A stretch of 64,000 nt of DNA from positions 108,329-172,328 of the forward strand of contig NW_026729151.1 in NCBI RefSeq assembly GCF_030272615.1, given 5' to 3'. Below are positions 32,102 to 42,203 of the stretch, in pieces. The stretch comes from Cryptomeria japonica. Taxonomy: Eukaryota; Streptophyta; Pinopsida; Cupressales; Cupressaceae. Under the pieces are notes generated by a model. The model made no database searches. It saw only the letters and a program-made list of their open reading frames with translations, and was not told the origin of the DNA. Every line of letters begins with the position of its first letter. Positions within the stretch are counted from its first letter, which is position 1. The position numbers and the translations under genes are program-made.

Positions 32102-33637
32102 ACCCCCCTAAATGCACAACTGGGAGAGAGGCAAATATGTAGGAAAAACTATGCAAAGATGAATGCAAGATGGGTCCCGGCCTAAAACCTAATGAGGTAC
32201 CCATGAAAAAATATGGAAGTTTCTCAAAAATGGAGCAAAGGAGAAAACCTTGAATGGGAACAAAAATCTTCTCTAAAAGAGAAACAAATGACAAGCATGA
32301 AGACGCTGCAAATGTTAGCATTGTCAGACTGCTATGATGTTGAAAAATCTAACCTCCAGAAATAAGAATGCAACAGTGTCAATATGGTAAGTGTTCCATC
32401 TCACGAAATACATGGATAAATGGTCGCACTACATCTCCTGGTACATAGGAACAAGTAATAAATACATAGTTAACTCACACACAAAACCAAGGAAGCATTA
32501 GCACCAATAGTAGAAACCACCCCATAATGCTGGCAAGGGAGAGGTATGATAGGTACACTAAATCTAAATGTTATTCTCCATGATGCCAAAAAAATAGAGA
32601 TCAAAGACAAGAAAGGTGGACCTCAAATCACAGGAAGGCAGGGTAGGACCAGAAAGGCACTGTTGAATTTAAAAACAAAAGATAATAAGCTGCTTATATA
32701 TCTACAAAAAATGGACCTAACATCTTTATAGTGCTCTGAATCATCTTTCTGATGATATCTCGTTTGTGAAAAATGGAGTCTCGATGCACAAGATATGCCC
32801 CCAAGAGTGCAAACAACAATTTTCTACTTCAACTAGAAAAAAAACTTGTGAAATGAAAAAATCAGGAAAATATACCTCCATATCTTGATAGGGCTTGGAA
32901 AGAGTTTTCCAAAAATATATGGTTTGCATTATTTTTTACTCTGTATGCTCAAGTTATGAGCAAACTACCAACCCCCTCTTTTAGGGCACAAACAGGGTCC
33001 AAAGGGGCCATGTATGCTGACTATATTGTTGATGTCTGCATGATGTCATGTTGACGTCAACACTGATGCAATATTCTATTGCTACAAAGGGTTGACATTT
33101 TTTTTTTTAATTAAAAAAATAATCTTTTTTGTAACAACATGCACCAACTTGATTTTAAAAAATAAAAATTAAAAAACTAGCAATGAAATTTTTACTTTTA
33201 CTAGCAATTTTTGAAAAAAAATCTGATTCAAGTACTGACGCGCATGCAGGCAATATGACCATACGGATTTTTGTGCTTCGAAAAATGTGCCAATAAAAAA
33301 TCATGCAGTAGATGCCCCTTTCACCGAAAATAGGCAAATTATATATCAAAATTCATAGAATCAACCTTTTGAATCCAATCGTGAGGTCCTTTTTATCCCA
33401 AAACACTTCAAATTTTTAGGTACTCTCTGGAATAGAGAAAACCCTCAAACTTCAAACCCTTGCAAAATGGACTTTGTATATCAGATTTCAGCGAAACAAA
33501 AGACAATCCTAACTTTATCGAGCCTTTTGGAACTAATTGTGCAATCCAAATCAACCCAAGATGAATGATTTGTTGTGCATGCGAATAATCTCCATAAAAA
33601 GTGAACAAGAATCTTTAGATCTAGAGCTCTTATACCA
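32102..33637 (-). other. Internal region of the non-autonomous element
   Basis: No retroelement protein is readable on either strand. The longest frames (about 60-77 codons) are not conserved types. It includes a 14-bp perfect palindrome, tgttgacgtcaaca, at 33,049-33,062. Confidence 0.6.
33626..33637 (-). other. Primer-binding site of the non-autonomous element
   Basis: The complement of gctcttatacca abuts the LTR. It matches the 3' end of initiator methionine tRNA with one mismatch and fixes the element's orientation as minus. Confidence 0.8.
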
Positions 33638-34132
33638 TGTTAGAATTTGTGAGATGTGAATCCCACAAGCCAGTTATCTTCTCCAAGATTACATATCACA
33701 CATAAAGAGAAAATTGAAAAGCAAAATAATTGAAGACAAATAACAATAATTGAATCACTTGTATTGCTTTGAAATTGTTTGATTACAATGAAGGATATGA
33801 CATCCTTATAAAGAAATCTAACTCTAAAGATAGACACCCTAAATGGTGGAGTCTACAAGATAGACTGAGAGTTAAAAAAGAATGCATGAATTACTCATGT
33901 ATGTACAAAAAGCATAACAGACTAGTTAATGCATGAAACTCTCAAAAATCTAAACATAGTTTTCTTTTCCTAGTTTGCATTATGCATGGAGATAACTATT
34001 AATTAATTATTCATAATTAATTAATTAACTAACTAATAAATGCCAATAATTAATTATTAACTAAGACATCGATTATTTAGTGAATTAATGCAATTAAATG
34101 AATAATTAATATATAAATTATTTACTCCAACA
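33638..34132 (-). repeat. LTR (5' in element orientation)
   Basis: Starts tgttagaatttgtgagatg and ends ttactccaaca on the plus strand. Paired with 31,608-32,101. Confidence 0.92.
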
Positions 34133-34137
34133 AATAT

Positions 34138-34759
34138 GATATATTAAATAAAATATAAAACAACATCAAAACAAATATTATTGTTTATAATATACTATAA
34201 ATATAATTTAAAATAAAAATATTATGAATAATAAATATAATTTAAAATGAAAATATTATCATTTATAAATGTGATATATAAAATGAAATAAAAAATCAAC
34301 ATCAAAATAAATATATTTGAATATGTTGGGCAGAAGTGGATTTCAAAAAAATCGTGTCAATATCAATGGTCTAATACTTTTTGTCTTAGCATGCCATTTT
34401 ATAGGAAGAATAGTAGCATCCTTCAAATTTTGCAGAAATACACCATGGAAGGATAAGATTTCATTCTCTAATGCATGTCAATTAATTTATTTATTTTTCA
34501 AATGAGTTTTTATTTTATAATTCTAAGCATGGATATACTAGCTCACTTGCACCCAAACAAGGTGCAATGGTTACACAAATAACAGGATATATTTTGGGTA
34601 ATCATAGTTTTACAATAGCTTTAACATAGCTGAATCATCCTCTAATTTATGGAACTTTAGCATAACTAATCATCTTTAAATTATGTAACTTTTAAAGAAA
34701 CTTAAACAATTGTAAAACAACCAATGGCAAAGTGAAGGTAAACAAATTAAAACATAGAT
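34138..34759. other. AT-rich stretch with imperfect short repeats
   Basis: Imperfect copies of aatataatttaaaat, aaaatattat and acatcaaaa/taaat recur between 34,138 and 34,320. No coding signal. Confidence 0.45.
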
Positions 34760-34973
34760 CATGGAGCTAAAAAAGGTGGTCTGGATGGAAGGACCACGAG
34801 GCTGGACCACATGATTGGAGGACCAGGATGAAATCCTACATTAGTGTCTTACGACAGCAACATAACTATATATGCTACTCCTCAGTCTGCTTGACGGTTG
34901 AGGCTCGGCCTCCCCTGAACTCTTTTGTATAAACTCTTTTTCGGTCTCTCGATCTCTAATATAAAAAAAAAAA
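34760..34973 (+). mobile_element. Possible poly(A)-tailed retrotransposed fragment
   Basis: A segment with higher GC than its surroundings ends ctctttttcggtctctcgat, ctctaatat, then a run of 12 A. This resembles the 3' tails of plant LINEs (ctc-ttt-ggtctct-taata-poly A). No protein domain is read and no clear target-site duplication was found. Confidence 0.4.
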
Positions 34974-34979
34974 ATTAAT

Positions 34980-35508
34980 ATACATTTTTTTTAAATATTA
35001 AGATATTTTTATATTGAAAGAACATAAAATAATTATATTGAAAACAAAATATTAAAAAATAAATTTATTTTATATTATATTTGTCATAAGAAACATGTAA
35101 TAATTTTATATTACTTTTTAATATTTTGATTTTATAATATTTTAATATCATTGAATGACTAATAGCTTTATTTATGTCTCAATCTTCAAATCTTTGAATG
35201 GCTGGGCCATTTAACAAGCGCAAATATACTTTTTTGCTTTGGTTTATGACTCCCAATGGACTCAAAGAAAAAATAGAATCAACCAAACAAAAAACATTAT
35301 TGGCAACATGTCACAATTCAAAGCACAAGAGATAATGCATCTGATTATCTAGGCCATGCAGTAGTTAAGTAACATGAAACACGTTGAGCACAATTCATAT
35401 ATTGCCCACTTTGTTCGCTTATCCTATTCCATAGCATACTCTTAACATACTAAGCTTCTCCTCCATGAAGAATAACGTGAATAAATCCTGTGAATAAGAA
35501 AATAGACT
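34980..35508. other. AT-rich non-coding DNA
   Basis: Nothing recognised. Confidence 0.5.
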
Positions 35509-35511
35509 CTA

Positions 35512-35652
35512 AATAAATCCTAAGACACCCACTTCAATTTGGATTAGGGAGAAAAAAAATACCAAATGAAATGGGTATTCAGTATGATTCAGATAACAAT
35601 AGAATGAGATAAAACACAAGAAAAAAACCCCAATGAAGGAGAATTTGGCCAT
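35512..35652 (-). CDS. Signal-peptide-like small frame, possible first exon
   Basis: On the minus strand an ATG in good context (cacaccATGGCC) opens MAKFSFIGVFFLCFISFYC, a Lys followed by a hydrophobic core, as in a secretory signal peptide. The frame ends after about 47 codons without a recognisable mature domain. If real it would be a small secreted protein or a first exon, but a chance frame is equally possible. It has no copy in the visible part of copy B. Confidence 0.2.
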
Positions 35653-35659
35653 GGTGTGA

Positions 35660-36019
35660 GATAATATGAGAACCCTTAATAAAGTAAGTGCAGGAGAGGA
35701 ATCCAATATTTAACAGGCTCTAGGGTGACTAAAAGAAACAAAGAAAAAAAAAATTTAAACCAACTGAAGGTGATTTTGCTTTTGCATTACTAAGAGCTCA
35801 AGCAAAATTGAGACGGATAGGTCAAAGTTTGTGTAATATCATATTTAACACTAAAATGTGTTGTAGTTAATGTGGAAACCAATAATGGTAGGAAATAAAC
35901 AATCAAAACTTGCAAGGACATGTACCAACTTTTGGTACACTTTGGATTTTATAATTTATCATTAACATGTCCTTTACATTTATTATTTGTTTCCAATAGT
36001 TACTGGGATGATAGTTTTA
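35660..36019. other. Non-coding flank of the Copia element
   Basis: No gene recognised. The last bases before the LTR (ttttat) do not repeat at 41,792, so no target-site duplication could be shown. Confidence 0.5.
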
Positions 36020-36896
36020 TGTTCGGATTAAGGTGCCTCAACCTTAGGAGTCTCAAGTGGTTTATAATTAATTATTTAATTGGTCAGGTGTTCTGATTTT
36101 AATTAAGTTAATGATAATATAAATTTCCAAAGTTCAACCAACAAGCGTTGAGGAGGAACCGGAATTGTGACACCTGTCACAAGGAAGAAACTTTGGAGAA
36201 GAAATTTTTATTTGGAGCTCTTCAAAACTATGCTCTTGCGGCAAGTGGTTGTGTAGTTTGCTTTCCTTTCTTGTGCATGTTTTTCGAAAGATTTTCAGCA
36301 GGACCAAATCTTCCACATGGATAGACTTGGAGCAAAATAGAAATTTCTATTTTTGTAGAAAGTCTTGATTTTCTTGGACACCTTGCCTTTTTGGAGTAAA
36401 TAATATTTGTATTAAATATTATTTATGAAAGAGTTGTGTACAAAGGAAGTTTCTAATTATATGTTGTAGATATATTGAATGTGGATTCTTTTGAGAAGCT
36501 ACTTCCTTTTACATTGTAAACTCTATAAATACAATGTGTTGTAGAAAAGAAGAAGTGTGAAGTATTTTTGAAAGACGACATTATGCTACCATAATTATTC
36601 TAGATTTAGATATCACAGTTGAAGACACCTGGAAGAGCATACTCTCCATATTGTTTGTAATAGGTTTTTGTACTATAATACAATTGATATGTGTTTTGGT
36701 GTGGTGGGTTTTTTACCGGAAGGGTTTTCCCATGTTAAATTGTTTGTGTCACGTGTTTATGATAAATTTGAAATTTATTTCTGTGTGTTTTTCTTTTATC
36801 AATAATGTTGTTCAGGGGTTTGTAAATAAATTTGCATTCAATCTCCTTGGGGGTTTGTATTAGGAAGGTTGTTTCCGCTCCTCTACTTTCCTTTCA
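36020..36896 (+). repeat. 5' LTR of the Copia element, with promoter
   Basis: Begins TGTTCGGATTAAGGTGCCTC and ends near tttca. It is 877 bp against 631 bp for the 3' LTR. The extra ~250 bp (about 36,350-36,605) includes a TATA box, ctataaata, at 36,523-36,531, so the 3' LTRs at 918 and 41,161 appear to have lost the core promoter. Confidence 0.88.
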
Positions 36897-37043
36897 ATTA
36901 GTATCATAGTCTAGCCAGATTTGTTATTCTTGGTGGGTTGTAGGGATTTTTGTGCATATCCTTTTCAGTGGGAGTTTCAGTAGGTAGAAGTTTCTTAACC
37001 AAGTTATGGATTTAAGAGGGCAAGCACATTGGGAAGGATTGAA

Positions 37044-38093
37044 ATGGATAAATTCAATGGCAGCAATTTTGATTTGTGAAAACTCAAAATGGAGGACATG
37101 CTCATTGACAAAGACCTTTGGATTGTAATATCTGGTCAAAAACCTCAAACTACAACTCAAGATGCTTGGGATACAATGGATCGAAAAGCTAAGGGTATGA
37201 TAAGACTCTACTTGGTTGACTCTGTACTCCTGAATGCTCATGAGAAGAAGACTGCAGTTCATTTTTTGAAAAAGCTTGAAGATGTAAATAAACTTTTTTT
37301 GAAAAAAAAATTGTATTCTTTGAAAATGGAGGAAAGACGAATTGTTGCAGATCACTTGAATGCATTCAACATGTTGGTTTCCCAACTAAACTATGTTGAT
37401 GTAAACATTGATGATCAAGAATGTTGCATGCTCGTACTATGTTCTTTGCATGATGCTTGGGATCACCTGATTTTGGTTGTTGGAATCACAACAACCACTT
37501 TCAAGATGGAAGATGTGGTTGCTTCGACATTGTTGTTTGAAGAAATGCGGAGGAAGTCTTTTGAGATGGCCAAGGAGGTTCTTATTTCTCATGGTAGATC
37601 AATAGAGAAAGGAAAGAAAAAGGATAAGAAAGGCAAGTCAAAATCTCTTGAGAGATCAAAGTCACTTGGTAAAAGGTCCAAGGCTAAATGTTGGAACTGG
37701 GGCAAATTGGGTCATTTCCGAAAAGATTGTAAAGAGGAGAAGAAAAAGAAAAACAAGAAAGCCTTTGATTTGGATTCCGACCAATCCTCTCAAGATGATG
37801 CAGATTCATTTGTCATTGCATTGGAAACCCATGCATTCGAAGATGTATGGTTAACTGACTCAGGTGCTTCTTTCCAAATGACCTCTCATAGGGGTTGGTT
37901 CTCAAAGTATGAAGAATATGATGGTGGGAAGATGTACTTTGGTGATGACTCTCACCTGAAAATTATTGGTCGTGGAAGATTCAAGATCCAATTCCTTGAT
38001 GGTGGAGTGACGGGGATTGTTAGTATACATCAAGTTTTTTGTTTACCACGAAGCCTTCTTTCAGTTATAAATTTGAGTGATGTGGGAGTTTAG
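37044..38093 (+). pseudogene. Copia gag and protease
   Basis: The start MDKFNGSNFDL at 37,044 is interrupted by a TGA where copia gag has Trp. The open frame then runs 37,089-38,093 (334 codons). It contains the gag UBN2-type text (EDMLIDKDLW, HFLKKLEDV, HLNAFNMLVSQL) and a Lys-rich linker. The zinc knuckle reads C-W-N-W-G-K-L-G-H-F-R-K-D-C, with the second Cys changed to Trp. The protease active site reads VWLTDSGASFQMT, followed by LPRSLLSVINLSDVGV. The terminal TAG sits where the family continues, so this is a truncation, not a natural end. Confidence 0.9.
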
Positions 38094-38398
38094 ACTATTT
38101 TCTCACAAGATGGATGCAAGATGACTAGAGGTTTGATGGTGATTTCTAAGGGTGTTTGGTTAGGCACGAGTTGTATAAGTTGGATGCATGCACGGTTCAA
38201 TATGATATCACTTATGTGAATTCCAATAAAAGGGCTTTGGATTCTTCATCCTCACTGACAGATCAAGCAGAGAAGAAGACTATTGTATCAATATCTGATG
38301 CTTGTACTTTCTGACTACCTAAGGGTGCTAATTCTTTGAAGAAGAATCTCCCAACTGAGAAGACAATATTATCCAGCACCAAAGACTTTTCCACATAG
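38094..38398 (+). pseudogene. Decayed pre-integrase segment of the Copia element
   Basis: Fragments such as FSQDGCKMTRGLMVI and YKLDACTVQYDITYV-like text are readable across frames, with stops between them. This links protease and integrase. Confidence 0.6.
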
Positions 38399-38952
38399 GT
38401 GAAAAGGGCTTACGAGCCTTCAAAAATAAGAGCCTTGTTGAAGAGCTTGGTGATTGTAATCTCGAGTTTGACTTTTGAGATCATTGCATTTATAAAGCAT
38501 AACATCATGTTTCTTTTTATTCCAGTTCTCATAAGTCTTCTAGGGTCTTGGACTATGTTCATTCTGATGTATTTAATATTGTTAATAAGCCTTCTTTAAA
38601 TAGATATGTGTATTATGTTTCTTTCATAGATGACTATTCTAGAAGGATGTTTATTTATTTCCTTAAAAGTAAATCAAAAAAAATTAGTTACTTTAAGGAA
38701 TTTAAGTCCTTGGTTGAAAATCAGACTGGTAGGAAAATTATGTGTTTGAGGATGGATAATAATGATGAGTTTTGTTCTGTTGAGTTCGATAGATTCTGTA
38801 AGGATATTTGGATTGAAAGACATAAGACAACTCCATATAAATCACAACAAAATGGATTTGTGGAGAGGATGCACATAACACTAATGGAGAGGGATAGGAG
38901 TATGATGAGCATGGTGCTAGCCTTGAACAAAATTTTTGGGCTGAGGCAGTAA
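38399..38952 (+). pseudogene. Copia integrase core
   Basis: Readable text includes GLRAFKNKSLVEELGDC (zinc region end), DYVHSDVFN (first Asp), YYVSFIDDYSRRMFIYFL, IMCLRMDNNDEFCSVEF (second Asp) and KTTPYKSQQNGFVERMH (Glu). The D-D-E set is present. A frame change near 38,530 and the stop near 38,952 break it. The 5' part of the zinc domain is not readable. Confidence 0.88.
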
Positions 38953-39524
38953 GCACTACATGTTATCTAATAAATAGATCTCCTACTTCGACACTTGTTG
39001 CAAAGACCCCTATGGAAGCATGGTTTGGTAAAAATACCTCAATGAGACATCTTAGACTCTTCAGCTGTGAGGCATATACTCATGTGCCTAACGAAAAGAT
39101 GTCATGTGCCTAACGAGAAGATGTCTAAATTGGAGAACAAGGTGGTTAAGTGTATCTTCATCGGTTATGGATTGGTGTAAAATGGTACAAGCTTTGGGAT
39201 CACGTTATAGAAAAGGTGCTCTATAGAAGAAGTGTTTTCTTTCCTGAGCAGAAACCTTCCACAATAGATTTACAGCTAGAGAAGGAAGAGAAACAAAAGG
39301 AGGTAGTTCAAATTCTACCCACTCCTAAGCAAGTTGAACTATGTATTCCTGCAGCACCTAATAATGAGTAGAGCTCTAGCAGCTTAGAGAGTTCAGAAGA
39401 GGAACAAGATCCTCAACCTCAATCTATGAGGAGGTCTATGTGTGATAGGAAACAACCTAAATGATACAGATATTCACCAGAAAGGTTTGGTTACTCATTC
39501 TTAGATTCTAGTTGTATCTTTTCT
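38953..39524 (+). pseudogene. Copia integrase C-terminal region and linker to RT
   Basis: Readable fragments include NRSPTSTLVAKTPMEAWFGK and LFSCEAY, typical of the region after the core. A small tandem duplication is visible: atgtgcctaacgaaaagatg then atgtgcctaacgagaagatg at 39,079-39,124, which shifts the frame. The linker (39,240-39,480) is Glu-, Pro- and Gln-rich. Confidence 0.75.
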
Positions 39525-40310
39525 TTGATTGCTAATGTTGATGAGCATAGGATTGTTAGAGAAGCAATGGGTAGGCATGATGCAGATTCATTGATGGAAG
39601 CCATGAATGAAGAGATGGTTGCATTGAAGAAGAATGTAACATGGGATCTGGTACCTTTTCTTGAGGTACATAAACCTATTGGTTGTAAATGGGTGTTTAA
39701 TAAGAAACTAGGTCCAAATGGTAGTGTTGAGAAGTATAAGGCATGTTTGGTTGTGAAGGGAAATTCCAAGGTGGAAGGAATTGATTATGGGGAGATATTT
39801 TCTCATGTAGCTAAGTTGACATCCATTCGGCTTTTGTTATCACTTGCAGAAGGTCGTGATTCGGAAGCCGAGCATATGGATGTGAAGACAACTTTCCTTC
39901 ATGGTGACTTGGAGGAGGAGATTTACATGTGTCACAACCAGAGAATTTTGTGGAGAAAGGTAAAGAGAGTCTGGTATGAAAGCTAGAGAAATCTCTTTAT
40001 GGTCTTAAGAAGTCTCCTAGAATGTGGTACCAGAAATTTGACACCTATGTGTTATCATTGGGATTTTTGAGATCTAAATCTCACCATTGTGTTTATTATA
40101 AAGCTGCGAATGGTGATATTCTCATTATTGTCCTATACGTGGATGATATGTTGTTCATTGGGAATAGGAAGAGAATGATTTCAGATTTGAAGTCTCAATT
40201 GTTAGCACGATTTGAGATAAAATATATAGGTGCAACAAGGTATATTCTAAGAATGAATATTAGAAGAGATAAAGATCATAGAAAGCTCTAGATCAACCAG
40301 AGAAAGTATG
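39525..40310 (+). pseudogene. Copia reverse transcriptase
   Basis: The frame 39,525-39,986 has KPIGCKWVFNKKLGPNG, KACLVVKGNSKVEGIDYGE, RLLLSLAEGRDSEAEHMDVK and TFLHGDLEEEIYM. After a frame change, 40,022-40,291 has MWYQKFDTYVLSLGF, CVYYKAANGDILIIVLYVDDMLFIG (catalytic Y-V-D-D intact) and ARFEIKYIGATRYILRMNI. A TAG follows, where the family has L-W-L-S-Q. Position 40,244 onward is duplicated at base 1. Confidence 0.9.
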
Positions 40311-40429
40311 CGAACTTTGTGTTGGAGAGATTCAACATGACAGATTGTAGACAGTTAGTTGTTCTTATTCTACATGGGATAATTTTTTCTATGGAAGACT
40401 ATCCAAAGTCTCTTGCCGAGATGGAAGAC

Positions 40430-41115
40430 ATGACTTGAGTTTGTTATTCAATTGTTTTTGGAAGCTTGATGTATGCTATGGTCTATACGAGGCAAGACAT
40501 TGCACAAGCAATGGGAGTCCTTAGTTGGTTTATGGATAATCCAAGACGGGTGCATTGGGATGCAATGAAGAGAGTGTTCAGATATTTGTGGGGTACTTCC
40601 GAGTATTCCTTAGGTTTCCATGGTAATTTTACTAGACATTGATATTCCTTGAGTATTCAGGGGTATTTTGACTTTGATTGGGCAGGTGAGATTGATAGCA
40701 GAAGATCCACCAGTCGATATGAATTAACGATGTTTGGTGGTGCAATAAGTTGGATGAAAAAGAGACAATTTGTAGTTGTTTTATCCACAACTGAAGCTGA
40801 GTGCATGGTAGCTACTCATTCTTGCAAAGAGGCCATTTGACTTAAGATACTGTGTTCAACATTGGATTTAATGCGTGACATGTCATTATCTATTGTGATA
40901 ACCGGAGTGTCATTTGCTTGGCAAAGAATCCTACTTTCCATGCCAGAACAAAGCACATTAACGTCCAGTTTAATTTTGTTCGTGATATGATGGAAGATGG
41001 AAAGGTGAAGTTGGAAAATGTAGGCACTCTGGTGAATGTTCTTGATGCATTGAAAAATCCAATGAGCACTGAGAAGTTCAAGTGGTGTGTTGGTTCGATG
41101 GGCCTTGGGACCTAA
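40430..41115 (+). pseudogene. Copia RNase H, copy B
   Basis: Same text and same stops as bases 187-872. FDFDWAGEIDSRRSTSRY is at about 40,667, LSTTEAECMV at about 40,781 and CDNRSVICLAKNPTFHARTK at about 40,896. Differences from copy A are a handful of substitutions, such as Met to Thr in the segment ELMMFGG/ELTMFGG. Confidence 0.92.
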
Positions 41116-41160
41116 GCTATGATATGATGACTCCTATAAGGTCTTTGTCAAGTGGGATAT

Positions 41161-41791
41161 TGTAGGGATTAAGGTGCCTCAACCTTAGGAATCCCAAGTG
41201 GTCTTTAATTAATTATTTAATTGGTCCTGTGTGATGATTTTAATTAATTTAATGTTATAATATAAATTTCCAAAGTGAAAGGAACAAGAGTTGAGGAGAA
41301 AACATAGTTGTGACACTTGTCACAAGGAAGGAACTTTGGAGAAGAAATTTTCTTTTGGTCTCTTCAAAACTCCGCCCTTGCAACAAGTGGCTGCATGGTT
41401 TGTTTTCCTTTCTTGTGCGTTCTTTTCGAAATATTTTCAGCGAGACCAAATCTTCCACATGGGTAGACTTGGAGAAAAATAGAAAGTTCTATTTTGGATA
41501 TCACATTTGATGACACCTGCAAGATCATAGACTTTGCGTATTGTTTGTAATATTTTTTTTACTGTAAGACAATTTATCTGTGCTTTGGTGTGGTGGGTTT
41601 CTCCTGAAAGGATTTTACCAAGTTAAATCTTCTTTGTTATGTGTTTATGATAAATCTGAAATTTATTTGTTTGTGTTTTTATTTTATCTATATAACATTG
41701 TTCAGGGGTTTGCAAAGAAATTTGCCTTCTCTCCTTGGGGTTTTTCATTAGGAAGGTTGTTTCTACTCCATTGCTTTCCTTTTATTTTACA
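41161..41791 (+). repeat. 3' LTR of the Copia element, copy B
   Basis: Begins TGTAGGG after the purine tract aagtgggatat and ends CA at 41,790-41,791. It is nearly identical to 918-1,549. Confidence 0.88.
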
Positions 41792-42203
41792 GATAGTATC
41801 TTTTGCATTTTATAATTATTTCCCACCAATACTGGGTTGTTAGATACTATACAGTCACCAAAAATATGGACATGTGATTACAGCCATGAGAGGATGACCT
41901 CTATTTAATTGCATTGACAGTAATGAAAACCACTTGGTATGATATGAAGTAGCAACTCTAAAAAATATCAATCATGAAATTTAGGTTTGAGAATGAATGA
42001 GTAAATGTTTTTAATCATGTCTACGAGGCCAAACGGTCTATTGGATTCATGGATAGTTAGAAACAAAAATTTTGCATAGTCCAAAACAAAATGCGTAAAT
42101 CTCCTTTTCATTCTACATCTTGGACCTAGAAATATGCAACTCTTATTCTCTTATCTTCTTCAAACAAATTACCCAAGTTGTTCACTTTTAGTGTGTCAAT
42201 ATA

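Larger units (their letters stand above)
31608..34132 (-). mobile_element. Non-autonomous LTR retrotransposon, 2.5 kb, with TSD
   Basis: Two direct LTRs of 494-495 bp flank 1.5 kb without gag or pol. The flanks are a perfect 5-bp target-site duplication, aatat (31,603-31,607 and 34,133-34,137). Read on the minus strand, the LTR starts TGTTGGAG and ends CTAACA. A primer-binding site TGGTATAAGAGC (complement of 33,626-33,637) follows with no gap and differs by one base from the initiator-Met-tRNA site TGGTATCAGAGC. The purine tract aggggggt precedes the other LTR. It would depend on enzymes of a Copia-like partner. It is longer than classic TRIMs and shorter than LARDs. Confidence 0.9.
36020..41791 (+). 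mobile_element. Complete-order but decayed Ty1/Copia retrotransposon
   Basis: The structure is 5' LTR (36,020-36,896), a decayed primer-binding site tagtatcatagtc (36,899-36,911, initiator-Met type with three mismatches), gag with zinc knuckle and protease (37,044-38,093), integrase, RT, RNase H, a purine tract and 3' LTR (41,161-41,791). It is 5.8 kb long, the normal size for Copia. Many stops and a few frame changes inactivate it. LTRs differ much more from each other than copy A differs from copy B, so the insertion is older than the segmental duplication. The left edge of visible copy B lies inside its RT. Confidence 0.93.

Noticed and set aside
36009-41800. Target-site duplication for the Copia element (gatag at 36,009 and 41,792)
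   Set aside because: The left gatag lies several bases away from the LTR start and the adjoining bases do not match, so this is probably chance.
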